From Candidatus Poribacteria bacterium (lineage in GTDB: Bacteria > Poribacteria > WGA-4E > WGA-3G): a DNA stretch of 64,000 bases. The position numbers and the translations under genes were made by a program. Positions 55,031 through 63,654 of the stretch are shown piece by piece; the first letter of the stretch is position 1; each line of letters opens with the position of its first letter. A model generated the notes under the pieces. The model ran no database searches and was not told the origin of the DNA. It was given only the letters and a program-made list of their open reading frames with translations. The stretch is taken from contig JAPPFM010000002.1 in the NCBI GenBank assembly GCA_028821605.1, positions 124,001-188,000 on the forward strand, in the 5' to 3' direction.

Positions 55031-55606
55031 TTATTCGAGTTTTGTAAAAACGTAATCGATGTCTTTGACTCGGGCGTGGCATCCCCAGCAGACACCATCT
55101 TTGGCGATGACACGGAACTCGGCATCCGCCGCGTTTCGGACGTATTCGATGAACTCCCAATCGTTATGCTCTGGGTCTACGCCTGCTTTCTTCCGCATAA
55201 TCGCGATGAGTCCGATAAAGTCCTTACCGGGGCGGATTGCGTCCTTTACGACAATACTTCCATCCGGGTATGGGAACTGCTGGGTCCCGTTTGGTGCGAT
55301 GGTATCACGTGTTTGATTAACGTAAACATTTTTTGTGCCGTTGTGTGGATCGCCACCAGGGACTGGAGGAATGGGGTCTGCGTTTAATTTGAGCCACTGT
55401 GTATATCCTGCTACATCTTGGGGTAAACCAGGGAGTGCTACTGCTGCTGGTTCTTCGGGTTGGACAGGTTGCGTTTCCGTTACATCCGTAGTTTCTTCTT
55501 CTGACTGTTGAACGAGTTCGTCTAACTGTTTTTCTGCGCAGGCGGTGAAAAGTAAAATTATCGCCAATGCAGTGAGTAGGTTTCGGGTGTGTTTTAATTT
55601 TAACAT
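55031..55606 (-). CDS. Cytochrome P460-family lipoprotein
   Basis: 191 aa. Lipobox LFTAC at about residue 23. An acidic Pro/Glu linker (25-55) leads to a P460-type domain: KNVYVNQTRDTI, FPYPDGSIVVKDAI, GLIAIMRKKAGVDPEHNDWEFIEY, AEFRVIAKDGVCWGCHARVKDIDYVF. CWGCH binds heme c. In characterised P460 enzymes a Lys cross-links to the heme and hydroxylamine or NO is oxidised; this branch (with DxxFxxL ending) is common but unstudied. GAGGAA lies before the ATG. It is followed 10 bases later by the diheme porin, so the two proteins are co-made and may form one electron path. Confidence 0.85.
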   Translation of the reverse strand: MLKLKHTRNLLTALAIILLFTACAEKQLDELVQQSEEETTDVTETQPVQPEEPAAVALPGLPQDVAGYTQWLKLNADPIPPVPGGDPHNGTKNVYVNQTRDTIAPNGTQQFPYPDGSIVVKDAIRPGKDFIGLIAIMRKKAGVDPEHNDWEFIEYVRNAADAEFRVIAKDGVCWGCHARVKDIDYVFTKLE

Positions 55607-55675
55607 GATGTATTCCTCAACTTTCGGATAATAAATAAAAGTTAAAAAATCTTCTCTCTTATGACCGTATTTCTA

Positions 55676-55704
55676 AGTATACCACAAGGTACGGAGTGTT
55701 TCAA
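55676..55704 (-). promoter_or_regulatory. Promoter of the P460-porin operon
   Basis: On the minus strand TTGAAA (55704-55699), a 17-bp spacer, TATACT (55681-55676), about 70 bases before the ATG at 55606. Confidence 0.65.
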
Positions 55705-55758
55705 GGAAATTTGTATAAATACGGATTTTTTTACGCGATATCCTCCTATCTCTTTTCG

Positions 55759-55788
55759 TTGCCTTTTTGCGTGTTGTTACTGTATTAT
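55759..55788 (+). promoter_or_regulatory. Possible ftsY promoter
   Basis: TTGCCT (55759-55764), an 18-bp spacer, TATTAT (55783-55788), about 68 bases before the ATG at 55856. Confidence 0.45.
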
Positions 55789-55855
55789 ATTAAAGCAGCA
55801 GACCCGATTTCTGCTAATGGCTATAGGTACAAAACAAAATAAAAAGGGAAACGTA

Positions 55856-56848
55856 ATGCTTAGAAATTTATTTAAAGGTGGTGATAAAAGCCACAATGAA
55901 TCCGATGCTGTAGATGAGCGGGGAAACTGGTTTAATCGGCTTAAGTCCGGCTTATCGAAAACCCGCGACCAGTTCCTGTCTCAACTGTCAAGTCTCCTAC
56001 GGGTTGGCAGAAAAATTGACGAAGATTTGATGGAGGAAATTGAGGAGATTTTAATCCAATCGGATGTAGGTGTTGATACCACATTGACGTTGATGGATAA
56101 CGTCAGGGAGAGAGTAAAAGCGGAAGGATTGAGCGATTCTTCCGAATTGGGATCGGTCATAAAATCCGAAATTTTGAATTTGCTTGGCGCGGATGTCCCA
56201 CTGCAGATTGAAAATGAGAAACCGTATACAATTTTAGTCTTGGGTGTAAATGGCGCGGGAAAAACGACAACGATCGGCAAACTCGCAAGTCGCTTTACCA
56301 CGAATGGACAACAAGTGCTTGTTGCTGCGGGTGATACGTTCCGTGCAGCAGCGGAGGACCAGCTTGCTATTTGGTGTAAGCGTGCTGGTGCGGAATTAAT
56401 TCGCGGTGGCGAGAATGCTGAACCCGCCGCTGTTGTCTTTGATGCGGTTCACGCAGCGAAGCATCGCGATGCGGATGTGCTAATTGTAGATACCGCGGGG
56501 AGGCTGCATACCAAAAAACCGTTGATGGATGAATTGTCAAAAATCGGGCGTGTAATGGGACGAGCACAAGCTGGAGCACCCCATGAAGTACTCCTTGTCA
56601 TTGATGGAACGGTGGGTCAAAATGCCCTAATGCAAGCGAAGATTTTCAATGAGGCGGTGCCGATTACAGGGGTCGCCGTTACGAAACTGGATGGCACTGC
56701 GAAGGGCGGCATTGTAATTGCGGTAAATGCGGAGATTGGTGCCCCTGTCAAACTGATTGGTATTGGTGAGAAACTTGACGATTTGAGAGATTTCGCGGGG
56801 GCAGATTTCGTTGAAGCACTCTTTGCAGATGAAACAACAGGCGCGTAA
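55856..56848 (+). CDS. ftsY: Signal recognition particle receptor FtsY
   Basis: 330 aa from the ATG at 55856 (AAAAAGGGA upstream); the longer frame has an unrelated Cys-rich start. The N domain (NWFNRLKSGLSKTRDQF ... LLRVGRKIDEDLMEEIEEIL) precedes the G domain: G1 GVNGAGKTTTIGKLA, AAGDTFRAAAEDQLAIW, G3 DTAGRLH, G4 TKLDGTAKGG and the closing IGIGEKLDDLRDF. The acidic A domain of E. coli is missing, as in many bacteria. It docks ribosome-SRP complexes at the inner membrane. Confidence 0.97.
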   Translation: MLRNLFKGGDKSHNESDAVDERGNWFNRLKSGLSKTRDQFLSQLSSLLRVGRKIDEDLMEEIEEILIQSDVGVDTTLTLMDNVRERVKAEGLSDSSELGSVIKSEILNLLGADVPLQIENEKPYTILVLGVNGAGKTTTIGKLASRFTTNGQQVLVAAGDTFRAAAEDQLAIWCKRAGAELIRGGENAEPAAVVFDAVHAAKHRDADVLIVDTAGRLHTKKPLMDELSKIGRVMGRAQAGAPHEVLLVIDGTVGQNALMQAKIFNEAVPITGVAVTKLDGTAKGGIVIAVNAEIGAPVKLIGIGEKLDDLRDFAGADFVEALFADETTGA

Positions 56849-56914
56849 GGAGTGCTGAGTTCTGTTGTCTACGCGTAAAACACTTTAAAACTGCGATCTT
56901 ACCTACACCGTGGC

Positions 56915-56941
56915 GTATGCGCGCTTCCAAAGCGCGCATAC
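56915..56941 (+). terminator. Rho-independent terminator of ftsY
   Basis: A perfect 12-bp stem GTATGCGCGCTT (56915-56926) and AAGCGCGCATAC (56930-56941) with a 3-base loop, followed by AACAATTTTTAG. It may also stop the opposing sigma-factor transcript. Confidence 0.8.
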
Positions 56942-56949
56942 AACAATTT

Positions 56950-57564
56950 TTAGTGACCTGTTTCTCGTACGTAACCGCGGAGATGCCTACGAAGGTTACG
57001 ATGTGCGTGGAGCAGATGCGCTTTAACTGTTCCGTCGGATCTCCCAACGGCAGCCGCAATGTCTTTAAGTGATAGCCCATCCCAGTGTCGTAAAATGAAG
57101 ATTTGCCGTTGCTTTGGAGGGAGGCGACGAACGGCTTTCCGGATATGAGCCCTCAACTCCTTATTCTCGGCCGCTTTTGCTGGTGATTCTGAGCGAGGGT
57201 CCGGGATGTTCGCCATCGGCAGTTCATCAGATTCATCGGAGTCGTACAAGAGGACTTCCGATCTCGCCTTTTTCCTTAAGAAATCGATACAAAGATTCAC
57301 CGTAATTCGGTAAAGCCAACTGTAAAACTGGCATTGGCTTTTAAAGTCGCCTAATCCTTGATACGCGCGTATGAAGGCATCTTGTGTTAAATCTGATGCA
57401 TCTTCCGGGTTTGAGACGAAGCGTTGCACCAAACGGTAGGTGCGTTTTTGGTAGCGGGTGAAGAGCATATCAAATGCGGCGGTGTCGCCGTTTTGAAATC
57501 GCTCAATTAGTTCGTTGTCATCGTAACATTCTGGAGGCAGACTTTCAGAACTTTGGGACTGCAT
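56950..57564 (-). CDS. ECF-type RNA polymerase sigma factor
   Basis: 204 aa. Region 2: ELIERFQNGDTAAFDMLFTR, RFVSNPEDASDLTQDAFIRA, QFYSWLYRITVNLCIDFLRK. Region 4: AVRRLPPKQRQIFILRHWDGLSLKDIAAAVGRSDGTVKAHLLHAHRNLRRHL. GAGGAGAA stands just before the ATG. There is no adjacent anti-sigma or zf-HC2 gene downstream (the next gene is ftsY, opposed), so its control is not visible. It is shorter and of a different group from the ECF factor at 18529. Confidence 0.9.
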   Translation of the reverse strand: MQSQSSESLPPECYDDNELIERFQNGDTAAFDMLFTRYQKRTYRLVQRFVSNPEDASDLTQDAFIRAYQGLGDFKSQCQFYSWLYRITVNLCIDFLRKKARSEVLLYDSDESDELPMANIPDPRSESPAKAAENKELRAHIRKAVRRLPPKQRQIFILRHWDGLSLKDIAAAVGRSDGTVKAHLLHAHRNLRRHLRGYVRETGH

Positions 57565-57676
57565 GTTCTCCTCTTAAGCGTCATCAGCCGGGAAAGCGGT
57601 TTCTGACTTTCGGTGGGGCTTTCAAGCCGATGGAAATGGAAGCCAGAAACTCAGGTGGCTATTGACAAAATAGAAG

Positions 57677-58555
57677 TCACTGATTCATTTGTTTATAGAT
57701 ACTACGAAACCAACGTCTATATCTTTGGCTATCTTGAACCATCTGTTGTAGGAACGTTAAGTCCTCGGTTTCTTCGACATGGGGGGTCGTCTCGAGCAAG
57801 GAGAGTAATTCCTCGTAGACTAACTTGTCTTCATGAATGAGTGATGAAAGTAGCCTCTCGAAATTCTCACCATGTCCAAGGCGTGCTAACAGTTGGTTCG
57901 TATGACGTATTTCCTCGGAGGCGGCTTGGTTCAAGTACGCTGCAAGCTCATGTTCATTGCGCTTTTCCGCGATTTGCGCGAGAATCAATCGCATCCCGAC
58001 AAGTTTCAGTTTTGCTTGTGCGAGTTCATCCAAATCCGCTTCAAATCGTTTTTGTAGGTGGTCTGCGTCGCGTGGATGCAGCTGCGCGTAACTTGGCCAC
58101 ACCGGTTTTGCCATCACCTGTTTCAGCCGTTTCAGGCTTTCAATCAGGTTTTCCTGCTCCTGCGTGGATAGCTGCCCGAAGGTACTTTGCCAAAAGTTCG
58201 TCGCATGTTCTACACGTTCTCGGAAAAGTTGTTCAGACTGCGGCGTAAGTTTAATCCGTGCGCGTCTCCGATCCTTCTCACATTTACGACGGATTACCCA
58301 ACCGTGCCGTTCAAGACGGCTCACTAAGCCAGATGTTGTGTTATGGGCAAGACCCAAGTGCTCACCAAGTTCACTCACTGACATACCAGCCTCACTCCCA
58401 TACCAATGAAGGTGTTGTAGCGCGTTAAACTGGACAATCGTCAGGCGGTTGGGAACAACTTCCTGAATAAACCTGGATTTGACAGCCGCTTGCGCGTGAT
58501 GCATCACACGCATGACGACATCAATTTCGTTATGGAATTCTTGGTCTTTAGACAT
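57677..58555 (-). CDS. MarR-family regulator fused to a ferritin-like domain
   Basis: 292 aa from the ATG at 58555 (an ATG at 58579 is also possible; neither has a good site). Residues 15-150 are a MarR winged helix: TIVQFNALQHLHWYGSEAG, MSVSELGEHLGLAHNTTSGLVSRLERHGWV, KDRRRARIKLTPQSEQLF. Residues 165-290 are helical and resemble rubrerythrin/ferritin-like bundles: AAYLNQAASEEIRHTNQLLARLG carries an ExxH, and HEDKLVYEELLSLL follows; the expected second ExxH is replaced by DSQRYRRWF. It may sense iron, oxygen or peroxide. The fusion reading is mine. Confidence 0.75.
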   Translation of the reverse strand: MSKDQEFHNEIDVVMRVMHHAQAAVKSRFIQEVVPNRLTIVQFNALQHLHWYGSEAGMSVSELGEHLGLAHNTTSGLVSRLERHGWVIRRKCEKDRRRARIKLTPQSEQLFRERVEHATNFWQSTFGQLSTQEQENLIESLKRLKQVMAKPVWPSYAQLHPRDADHLQKRFEADLDELAQAKLKLVGMRLILAQIAEKRNEHELAAYLNQAASEEIRHTNQLLARLGHGENFERLLSSLIHEDKLVYEELLSLLETTPHVEETEDLTFLQQMVQDSQRYRRWFRSIYKQMNQ

Positions 58556-58815
58556 TATCTGGCATGGTTTGCAAGTCAAAACTTGCTGTTAGTTAGAAGT
58601 TGACAGTATAGGTGTTTTTTCAAGGATATAATCTAAAAAAATTAATATGTCCTATATCAGATACATTTTCCATCGTATACACGACGTAATAATTATACGC
58701 GGATTTTATCTGAATGTCAAATTAAAATGAAAAAATGTTAATTTTAGCATGTTTTCTGGGGAAAATTCGGTATTTTGCTGAAATTATCTGCATTTTTCAC
58801 AAAATTGGCGATTCT

Positions 58816-60552
58816 TTAATTGCTACCGACGAGACGCTGTGCTCTTATTTTTCGCTTTCGCTTTGATTTCGATTTACGTTTGGGTGAACCAGTTTGCGTA
58901 TTTTCTATTTTTGGGTTGTCTTCGTTTTGTAGTTGATCTGCTTGAGAGGCTTGTTGCTCCTGTGCTATGTACTCGGCGTAGTTGCCTTCAAAAAGTTCCG
59001 CAGTCCCTCCGGGTTTACCATCAAAGATGAGCAATTTTGTCGCAAGATTGTTTAGCAGGTACCGATCGTGGGAGATAATGAAGAGCGTTGCTGGATATTC
59101 TGCCAGTGCTGCTTCCAAAGCCTCGCGCGCTGGGATATCAAGATGGTTCGTCGGTTCATCAAGGAGTAAGACGTTCGCGTTCGCTAATAGCAGTTTTGCA
59201 AGGAGTACGCGGCTCTGTTCTCCTCCACTCAGATTTCCAACCCGTTTGAATACATCATCGCCGGAAAATAAAAATTTCGCCAAAAAGTTTCGTATTTCGC
59301 CCTGTGTCTGCTTTGGTCGAAGTGCCCAGATTTCGTTAATGATTTCATTATCTGGGTTGAGTCCTTCCAATTCTTGGGTATAGTGGCCGAATTTAAGCGT
59401 GGGTCCTACCCACATTTCACCTTGTGTTGCTGCTTCATCGCCTAAAATCATTCGGAAGAGCGTTGTTTTTCCAGTGCCGTTCGCCCCGATAATTCCGATA
59501 ACATCGCGACGATACACCTCAAAATTCAGGTTTGTAAAAATCACCTTGTCGCCAAATGTTTTGCCAACATTTTGGCAGCGGAGGATATCGTTTCCGCCGC
59601 GCGCTTCAGGTGTAAAGTTAATTTTCAGCGTGGGCGCGTCGCGCCTCGGTTTTTCGACTCTCTCCAATCGCGCTAATCTTTTCCGTCTGCCTTGTGCTTC
59701 TCGTGTGCGCTGTCCTGCAATGTTGAGGCGAATAAATTCCTCTTCGTGTGCAATATACGCTTGTTGTTTTTTGAATTCCCGTTCTCCGACGAGTTTTTCA
59801 ACATTTTTGGTTTCAATGTATTTGGAGTAGTTCCCACGGTAAATTTTTATCTTATGTTCTTCGAGTTCCCAAACCTTTCGGACAACCTTGTCTAAAAAAT
59901 ACCGATCGTGAGAGACGACGAGGACTGCACCGTTATATTCGATGTTGAGATAGTTTTCAAGCCATTCGATCCCGTTGATGTCAAGGTGATTCGTAGGTTC
60001 ATCGAAAAGTAGAAGATCGGGCTTTTCGAGGAGTAACTTGGCAAGTGTTGCTCGGCTTTTTTGTCCGCCGCTCAACACGCGAATCGGAAGATTGAAGTCG
60101 AGTTCACTGAAACCTAAGCCGCCGAGGATGCGGTTAATCTCGTGTTCGTAATCGTAGCCCCCCAGTTTCTCGTGTTGTTCCTGAATCCGAGCATATTCTG
60201 CTAAGAGATGTGATGTTTCTGCCGTCTCCATCTCCTCTGCGAGGAGGAGCATCTTATCTTCAAGTGCTCGTTGTTTTTCAAAAACTTTGAGCATCTCCTG
60301 CCTTAGGGTACAGTCGCGTGCGAGTTCAGGTTCTTGGCTAAGGTAGCCGATGTGCAATCCTTTCGCGGACACAACTTTCCCTTTAAAATTGGCAAGCATA
60401 CCGTTAATAATTTTAATTAACGTTGTTTTTCCAGTTCCGTTACGGCCAATTAATCCAATTCTATCGCCATGCTCAATTGCGACCGATATATCGTCCAGAA
60501 TCAGGTCTGGATCATACAATTTGGTGACGTGTTCTAATCGTATTAAAGACAT
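58816..60552 (-). CDS. ABC-F family ATP-binding protein (Uup/EttA-like)
   Basis: 578 aa, two tandem ABC domains on one chain, no membrane part. NBD1: GLIGRNGTGKTTL, LSGGQKSRATLAKLLLEKP, LLLFDEPTNHLD. NBD2: GIIGANGTGKTTLFRM, NLSGGEQSRVLLAKLLLAN, VLLLDEPTNHLD. The linker (GEREFKKQQAYIAHEEEFIR) is the P-site tRNA interaction motif region. The C-terminus ends in a short Lys/Arg-rich tail rather than the Uup coiled coil. ABC-F proteins act on the ribosome. Upstream is a small-molecule kinase gene, 43 bases away. Confidence 0.92.
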   Translation of the reverse strand: MSLIRLEHVTKLYDPDLILDDISVAIEHGDRIGLIGRNGTGKTTLIKIINGMLANFKGKVVSAKGLHIGYLSQEPELARDCTLRQEMLKVFEKQRALEDKMLLLAEEMETAETSHLLAEYARIQEQHEKLGGYDYEHEINRILGGLGFSELDFNLPIRVLSGGQKSRATLAKLLLEKPDLLLFDEPTNHLDINGIEWLENYLNIEYNGAVLVVSHDRYFLDKVVRKVWELEEHKIKIYRGNYSKYIETKNVEKLVGEREFKKQQAYIAHEEEFIRLNIAGQRTREAQGRRKRLARLERVEKPRRDAPTLKINFTPEARGGNDILRCQNVGKTFGDKVIFTNLNFEVYRRDVIGIIGANGTGKTTLFRMILGDEAATQGEMWVGPTLKFGHYTQELEGLNPDNEIINEIWALRPKQTQGEIRNFLAKFLFSGDDVFKRVGNLSGGEQSRVLLAKLLLANANVLLLDEPTNHLDIPAREALEAALAEYPATLFIISHDRYLLNNLATKLLIFDGKPGGTAELFEGNYAEYIAQEQQASQADQLQNEDNPKIENTQTGSPKRKSKSKRKRKIRAQRLVGSN

Positions 60553-60595
60553 ATTCCAAATAGTTGTCAGTTTGCCTTGCAGTGAGAGTTGTCAG

Positions 60596-61543
60596 TTAAG
60601 AGAACTTGGGTAATAATCTATCAGATAAAGACTGCCATTCGGCACTGCGGGTAATCATTTCCTTATAGGTATTTGCGCGGTGTACATCTGGACGACGAAT
60701 GTTAAATTGTCTGAATCGCCAAAAGGCTATGGAGAGGGCCGCGTAATGAACGAAACAGTCTAAGGATTGCCATTCATTCTCTGTCAAAGGGCGAAAGGCA
60801 TTGTAAGCGTCTAAAAACCCCTGTACAGACTCAAGATTTAGTTGGTGCTGCGATGTATAACAGCACCCAATGATTGTCATTCCAACATCTATTAGCAGGG
60901 TATCGTGACATCCCTCCTCAAAATCAAGGATTGCTACCATTTCATCGCCGTCGAAGAGGGTGTTGTCCAAAAAGAGATCACCGTGTAGAAGTCCCGTCGG
61001 AAGTGACGCGGTAAGTTGTGCTTCCATTGATTCGAGTTCCGATTTCAACGATTCAACGAACGGGTGTCTGGCAAATTGTGTGTCTTGAACCTCCTTGAAA
61101 AAAGGAATCATTTGTGAGATTCCCATTGCAAAACGAGGTAACCCTGAAATGGGTGGGATGCAGTGCAATTTTGCCAGTGCCTCGCCGAGTTGCGCCAGTG
61201 TGTTCGGTGAGGGATGTGGTTGCGCCCCTTTCAGGAACGGATAGAGCATTACGCTGCCGAATGTCTCATGCGTGAGTGATTTCTCATCTTTCGTTAGTAT
61301 CGGATACACCGTCGGGTACGCGTACTCGTGGAGATGCTGCAACAACGCGATTTGCATGTCGAGTTCTGCCGAGTCTTTCTCATCGCAAATTTTGAGCAGA
61401 AACTCACCAGTTGTGGTTGTCAATTTAAAATTGCTATTTCCAAACCCACCAGCAATCTCCTCAAGTTTCATCGGTGTTCCGATCGGATATTTTGCGACAA
61501 TATGCGCGACTTCTGTGGGTGAAAGGGTTGTGTAGCGTGCCAT
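60596..61543 (-). CDS. Homoserine kinase type II/aminoglycoside phosphotransferase-like kinase
   Basis: 315 aa of the APH fold. The ATP-binding part is FKLTTTTGEFLLKICDE; the catalytic loop is LLHGDLFLDNTLFDGDEMVAILDFEEG with HGD and the metal-binding LDF. The N-terminal SPTEVAHIVAKYPIG and the spacing fit ThrB2-type homoserine kinases, but choline/ethanolamine-type or drug kinases look alike, so the substrate is open. It follows the TPR lipoprotein by 17 bases, within a run of minus-strand genes. Confidence 0.82.
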   Translation of the reverse strand: MARYTTLSPTEVAHIVAKYPIGTPMKLEEIAGGFGNSNFKLTTTTGEFLLKICDEKDSAELDMQIALLQHLHEYAYPTVYPILTKDEKSLTHETFGSVMLYPFLKGAQPHPSPNTLAQLGEALAKLHCIPPISGLPRFAMGISQMIPFFKEVQDTQFARHPFVESLKSELESMEAQLTASLPTGLLHGDLFLDNTLFDGDEMVAILDFEEGCHDTLLIDVGMTIIGCCYTSQHQLNLESVQGFLDAYNAFRPLTENEWQSLDCFVHYAALSIAFWRFRQFNIRRPDVHRANTYKEMITRSAEWQSLSDRLLPKFS

Positions 61544-61560
61544 ATCTTGTCGCTGAGACC

Positions 61561-62100
61561 TTATTCATTGGGTTCAGTGACTTTCTCTAATTCTTGGAAT
61601 TCCGGTGTGTTACGAATGTTGTCAAAAGCGGGTTCCGTTTTCGCAGAAGAGAGTGCCGCCTCGTCTAAACGGATTGCCTCACGCAACGAGGCGATTGAGA
61701 GTGCCTTTTCTGCTTTATGTGAATAGGCGACAGCGAGATTGTAATGTGCTTTCGCGAAATCAGCATCTAACTGAGTAGCACGCTCCCACGCTTGGATGGC
61801 TCGATCGAGTTCTCCTTGATTGCCATAGACAACGCCTAATGTGAAAAGTGGCATTACCCACCCCGGTTCACTCTGGATTGCCAAACTGAGTTCCATGACG
61901 GCTTGTCTGAAGTTGCCTTCGTCGGCATACGCTATGCCCCAATTATAATGCGCGACGGCGACAGCATTCGGTTCAGGTGCCTCTGGACTTTGTGAATAGG
62001 GAATCGCTTTCGGACCGCACGCGGTCAGGGAGATTATCAAACCCGTGATTAACAATAGCACGTAAAGGCGTAATTTGTTTAGTCCGTATAGAAAAGTCAT
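61561..62100 (-). CDS. TPR-repeat lipoprotein
   Basis: 179 aa from the ATG at 62100 (GGAGGGAAAAATT upstream); the frame is open 12 codons more. The lipobox ISLTAC is at about residue 28. Three TPR units follow: VAHYNWGIAYADEGNFRQAV, MPLFTLGVVYGNQGELDRAI, KAHYNLAVAYSHKAEKALSI. A protein-interaction scaffold tethered to a membrane. No specific partner is visible. Confidence 0.88.
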   Translation of the reverse strand: MTFLYGLNKLRLYVLLLITGLIISLTACGPKAIPYSQSPEAPEPNAVAVAHYNWGIAYADEGNFRQAVMELSLAIQSEPGWVMPLFTLGVVYGNQGELDRAIQAWERATQLDADFAKAHYNLAVAYSHKAEKALSIASLREAIRLDEAALSSAKTEPAFDNIRNTPEFQELEKVTEPNE

Positions 62101-62151
62101 AATTTTTCCCTCCATCTCTCCGTTACATTTTAGCAAAAGATGGGATTGAAA

Positions 62152-63606
62152 TCAAGGTTTCCCTGCTTTTTTCACGTAAATCGCGTAAACCTTCGGATCC
62201 TCTGGACGAATCCCTATGTAATTGAGTCGAACACGGATCGTTTCTTTTCCTTTAACCCATTCACCCCTTTTCCACTTCATTTTTTCATGAAATCCTGACG
62301 TAAGAGGATGGCAGTCTTCTCTGGAATACCCTTCAAGCGGTTGGAAACGTTCGTCTAAGATGTCAACTGTAACCTGACTATACTCGGACAATCCATCAAC
62401 GTTCAAGGACACTGTGCAAAGTTGTCCTTCAAGGTCAATAGGTGCTGAAATCACGTGTGGTGGCTGCTCTGTTTTCCGCGTCATGTCTGCTACCTGAAAG
62501 TAACCGAGTCGATCGCGCTGCCACGTTGCGATCCGGACCCCGTTGCTGAGCTGCTCTGGCCAGGGGGCATACCAGAAGAGTGTCTCATCGCCGACGTTTT
62601 CAAAACCTTGTCCTTGCATAAGTGCAGCGTGTTTGAAATTCATTGGGGTCGGTAAATGTTCAAAGTCGTCCTCCGCTGCCTCTACCATCTGAAAATCTGG
62701 AATCGGCTCTCGGTAGTGAAGCGCGTCGTTGCTGACAACTAACCCGAGATCCATTGTCACATGTCGGCGATCGTTATTTTCCGGTCCGTGCCACTGCCCA
62801 TAAAATCCAAGAATCACATTCCCGCGGTTCCACAGTGCTGCACCGAGGTGTACCTGTTCACCTTGGTGTGCACCGTATACCACAGGTCTTGGTGGGATGT
62901 TACCTCGCCGAAAACCCAAGCATGAGGCTTCGATCCAGTGTTCAAAATCGTAAGATGCATACATCACCATCTGCCTTGTTGGACCGATGTGACTGCCACC
63001 GTGTGCGCTCAGGTAATAACAGCCGTTGAATTTCGTGAGACCGGACATTTCACAGGATGGTGGGTCTGGATGCCGTTCAGCCTCGTGCCATTGGAGTCCA
63101 TCTTCACTAAACATGACGGCGAACTTTGGGGAATATTTGGAGGTTTCAATGATGGCTTTGAACCGTCGGGCAGGATCCGGGTCATCTGGTTCATAATACA
63201 CTACACACGCCTGAATGTGATATTTTCCGCCTTGTATGTCCACGAGATTATTTCGGGTTGAGCCGTTATATTCTACCAGTCCGAGTTCTGGTTTCTCCCA
63301 GTTGTATCCATCACGACTCTTTGCGAAGCAGACCCGATGATGCCAACTATCATCATCGCCTTGTGCTAAGTACCACATCCAGAGTTCGTCGCCAACACGC
63401 TGGACAGATCCATAGTAGATAACACGGGAACTGTCGGGTACACCGAGAGGACCGGGGTGTACCACAATTCGGGTACGATCAACCCCGGCTCTGTAAGGCA
63501 CGAGGTGTAACCGAACACCGTGTTGAAACGGAATGCTGTAGTCATCGAAAGGAAACAGGACAATCTCGTCTGTGCTTATGTGTTCAGGATTGTTTTTGAT
63601 AATCAT
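62152..63606 (-). CDS. Glycosidase-like five-bladed propeller protein
   Basis: 484 aa, no signal peptide. Blade motifs typical of the GH32/43/68/130 superfamily are present: VIYYGSVQRVGDELWMWYL, VCFAKSRDGYNWEKPELGLV, RFKAIIETSKYSPKFAVMFSEDGLQW, MVMYASYDFEHWIEAS. The last 100 residues are an Ig-like sandwich (LCTVSLNVDGLSEYSQVTVDIL). Clear catalytic acids cannot be assigned by eye. Proteins of this kind are abundant in Poribacteria and planctomycetes and may act on sponge or algal glycans. No ribosome site was seen before the ATG. Confidence 0.78.
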   Translation of the reverse strand: MIIKNNPEHISTDEIVLFPFDDYSIPFQHGVRLHLVPYRAGVDRTRIVVHPGPLGVPDSSRVIYYGSVQRVGDELWMWYLAQGDDDSWHHRVCFAKSRDGYNWEKPELGLVEYNGSTRNNLVDIQGGKYHIQACVVYYEPDDPDPARRFKAIIETSKYSPKFAVMFSEDGLQWHEAERHPDPPSCEMSGLTKFNGCYYLSAHGGSHIGPTRQMVMYASYDFEHWIEASCLGFRRGNIPPRPVVYGAHQGEQVHLGAALWNRGNVILGFYGQWHGPENNDRRHVTMDLGLVVSNDALHYREPIPDFQMVEAAEDDFEHLPTPMNFKHAALMQGQGFENVGDETLFWYAPWPEQLSNGVRIATWQRDRLGYFQVADMTRKTEQPPHVISAPIDLEGQLCTVSLNVDGLSEYSQVTVDILDERFQPLEGYSREDCHPLTSGFHEKMKWKRGEWVKGKETIRVRLNYIGIRPEDPKVYAIYVKKAGKP

Positions 63607-63654
63607 GTTTTAGTGGTTGTTGGTTATCAGTCTTCAGTTGCTTCGCAGTGAAAG

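Noticed and set aside
55021-55125. ATG start for the cytochrome-porin 35 codons upstream
   Set aside because: It would overlap the P460 gene in another frame; the TTG at 55020 has an ideal ribosome site and directly precedes the signal peptide.
58600-58632. Rightward TTGACA/TATAAT pair
   Set aside because: Spacer of 21 bp and no gene follows on that strand.
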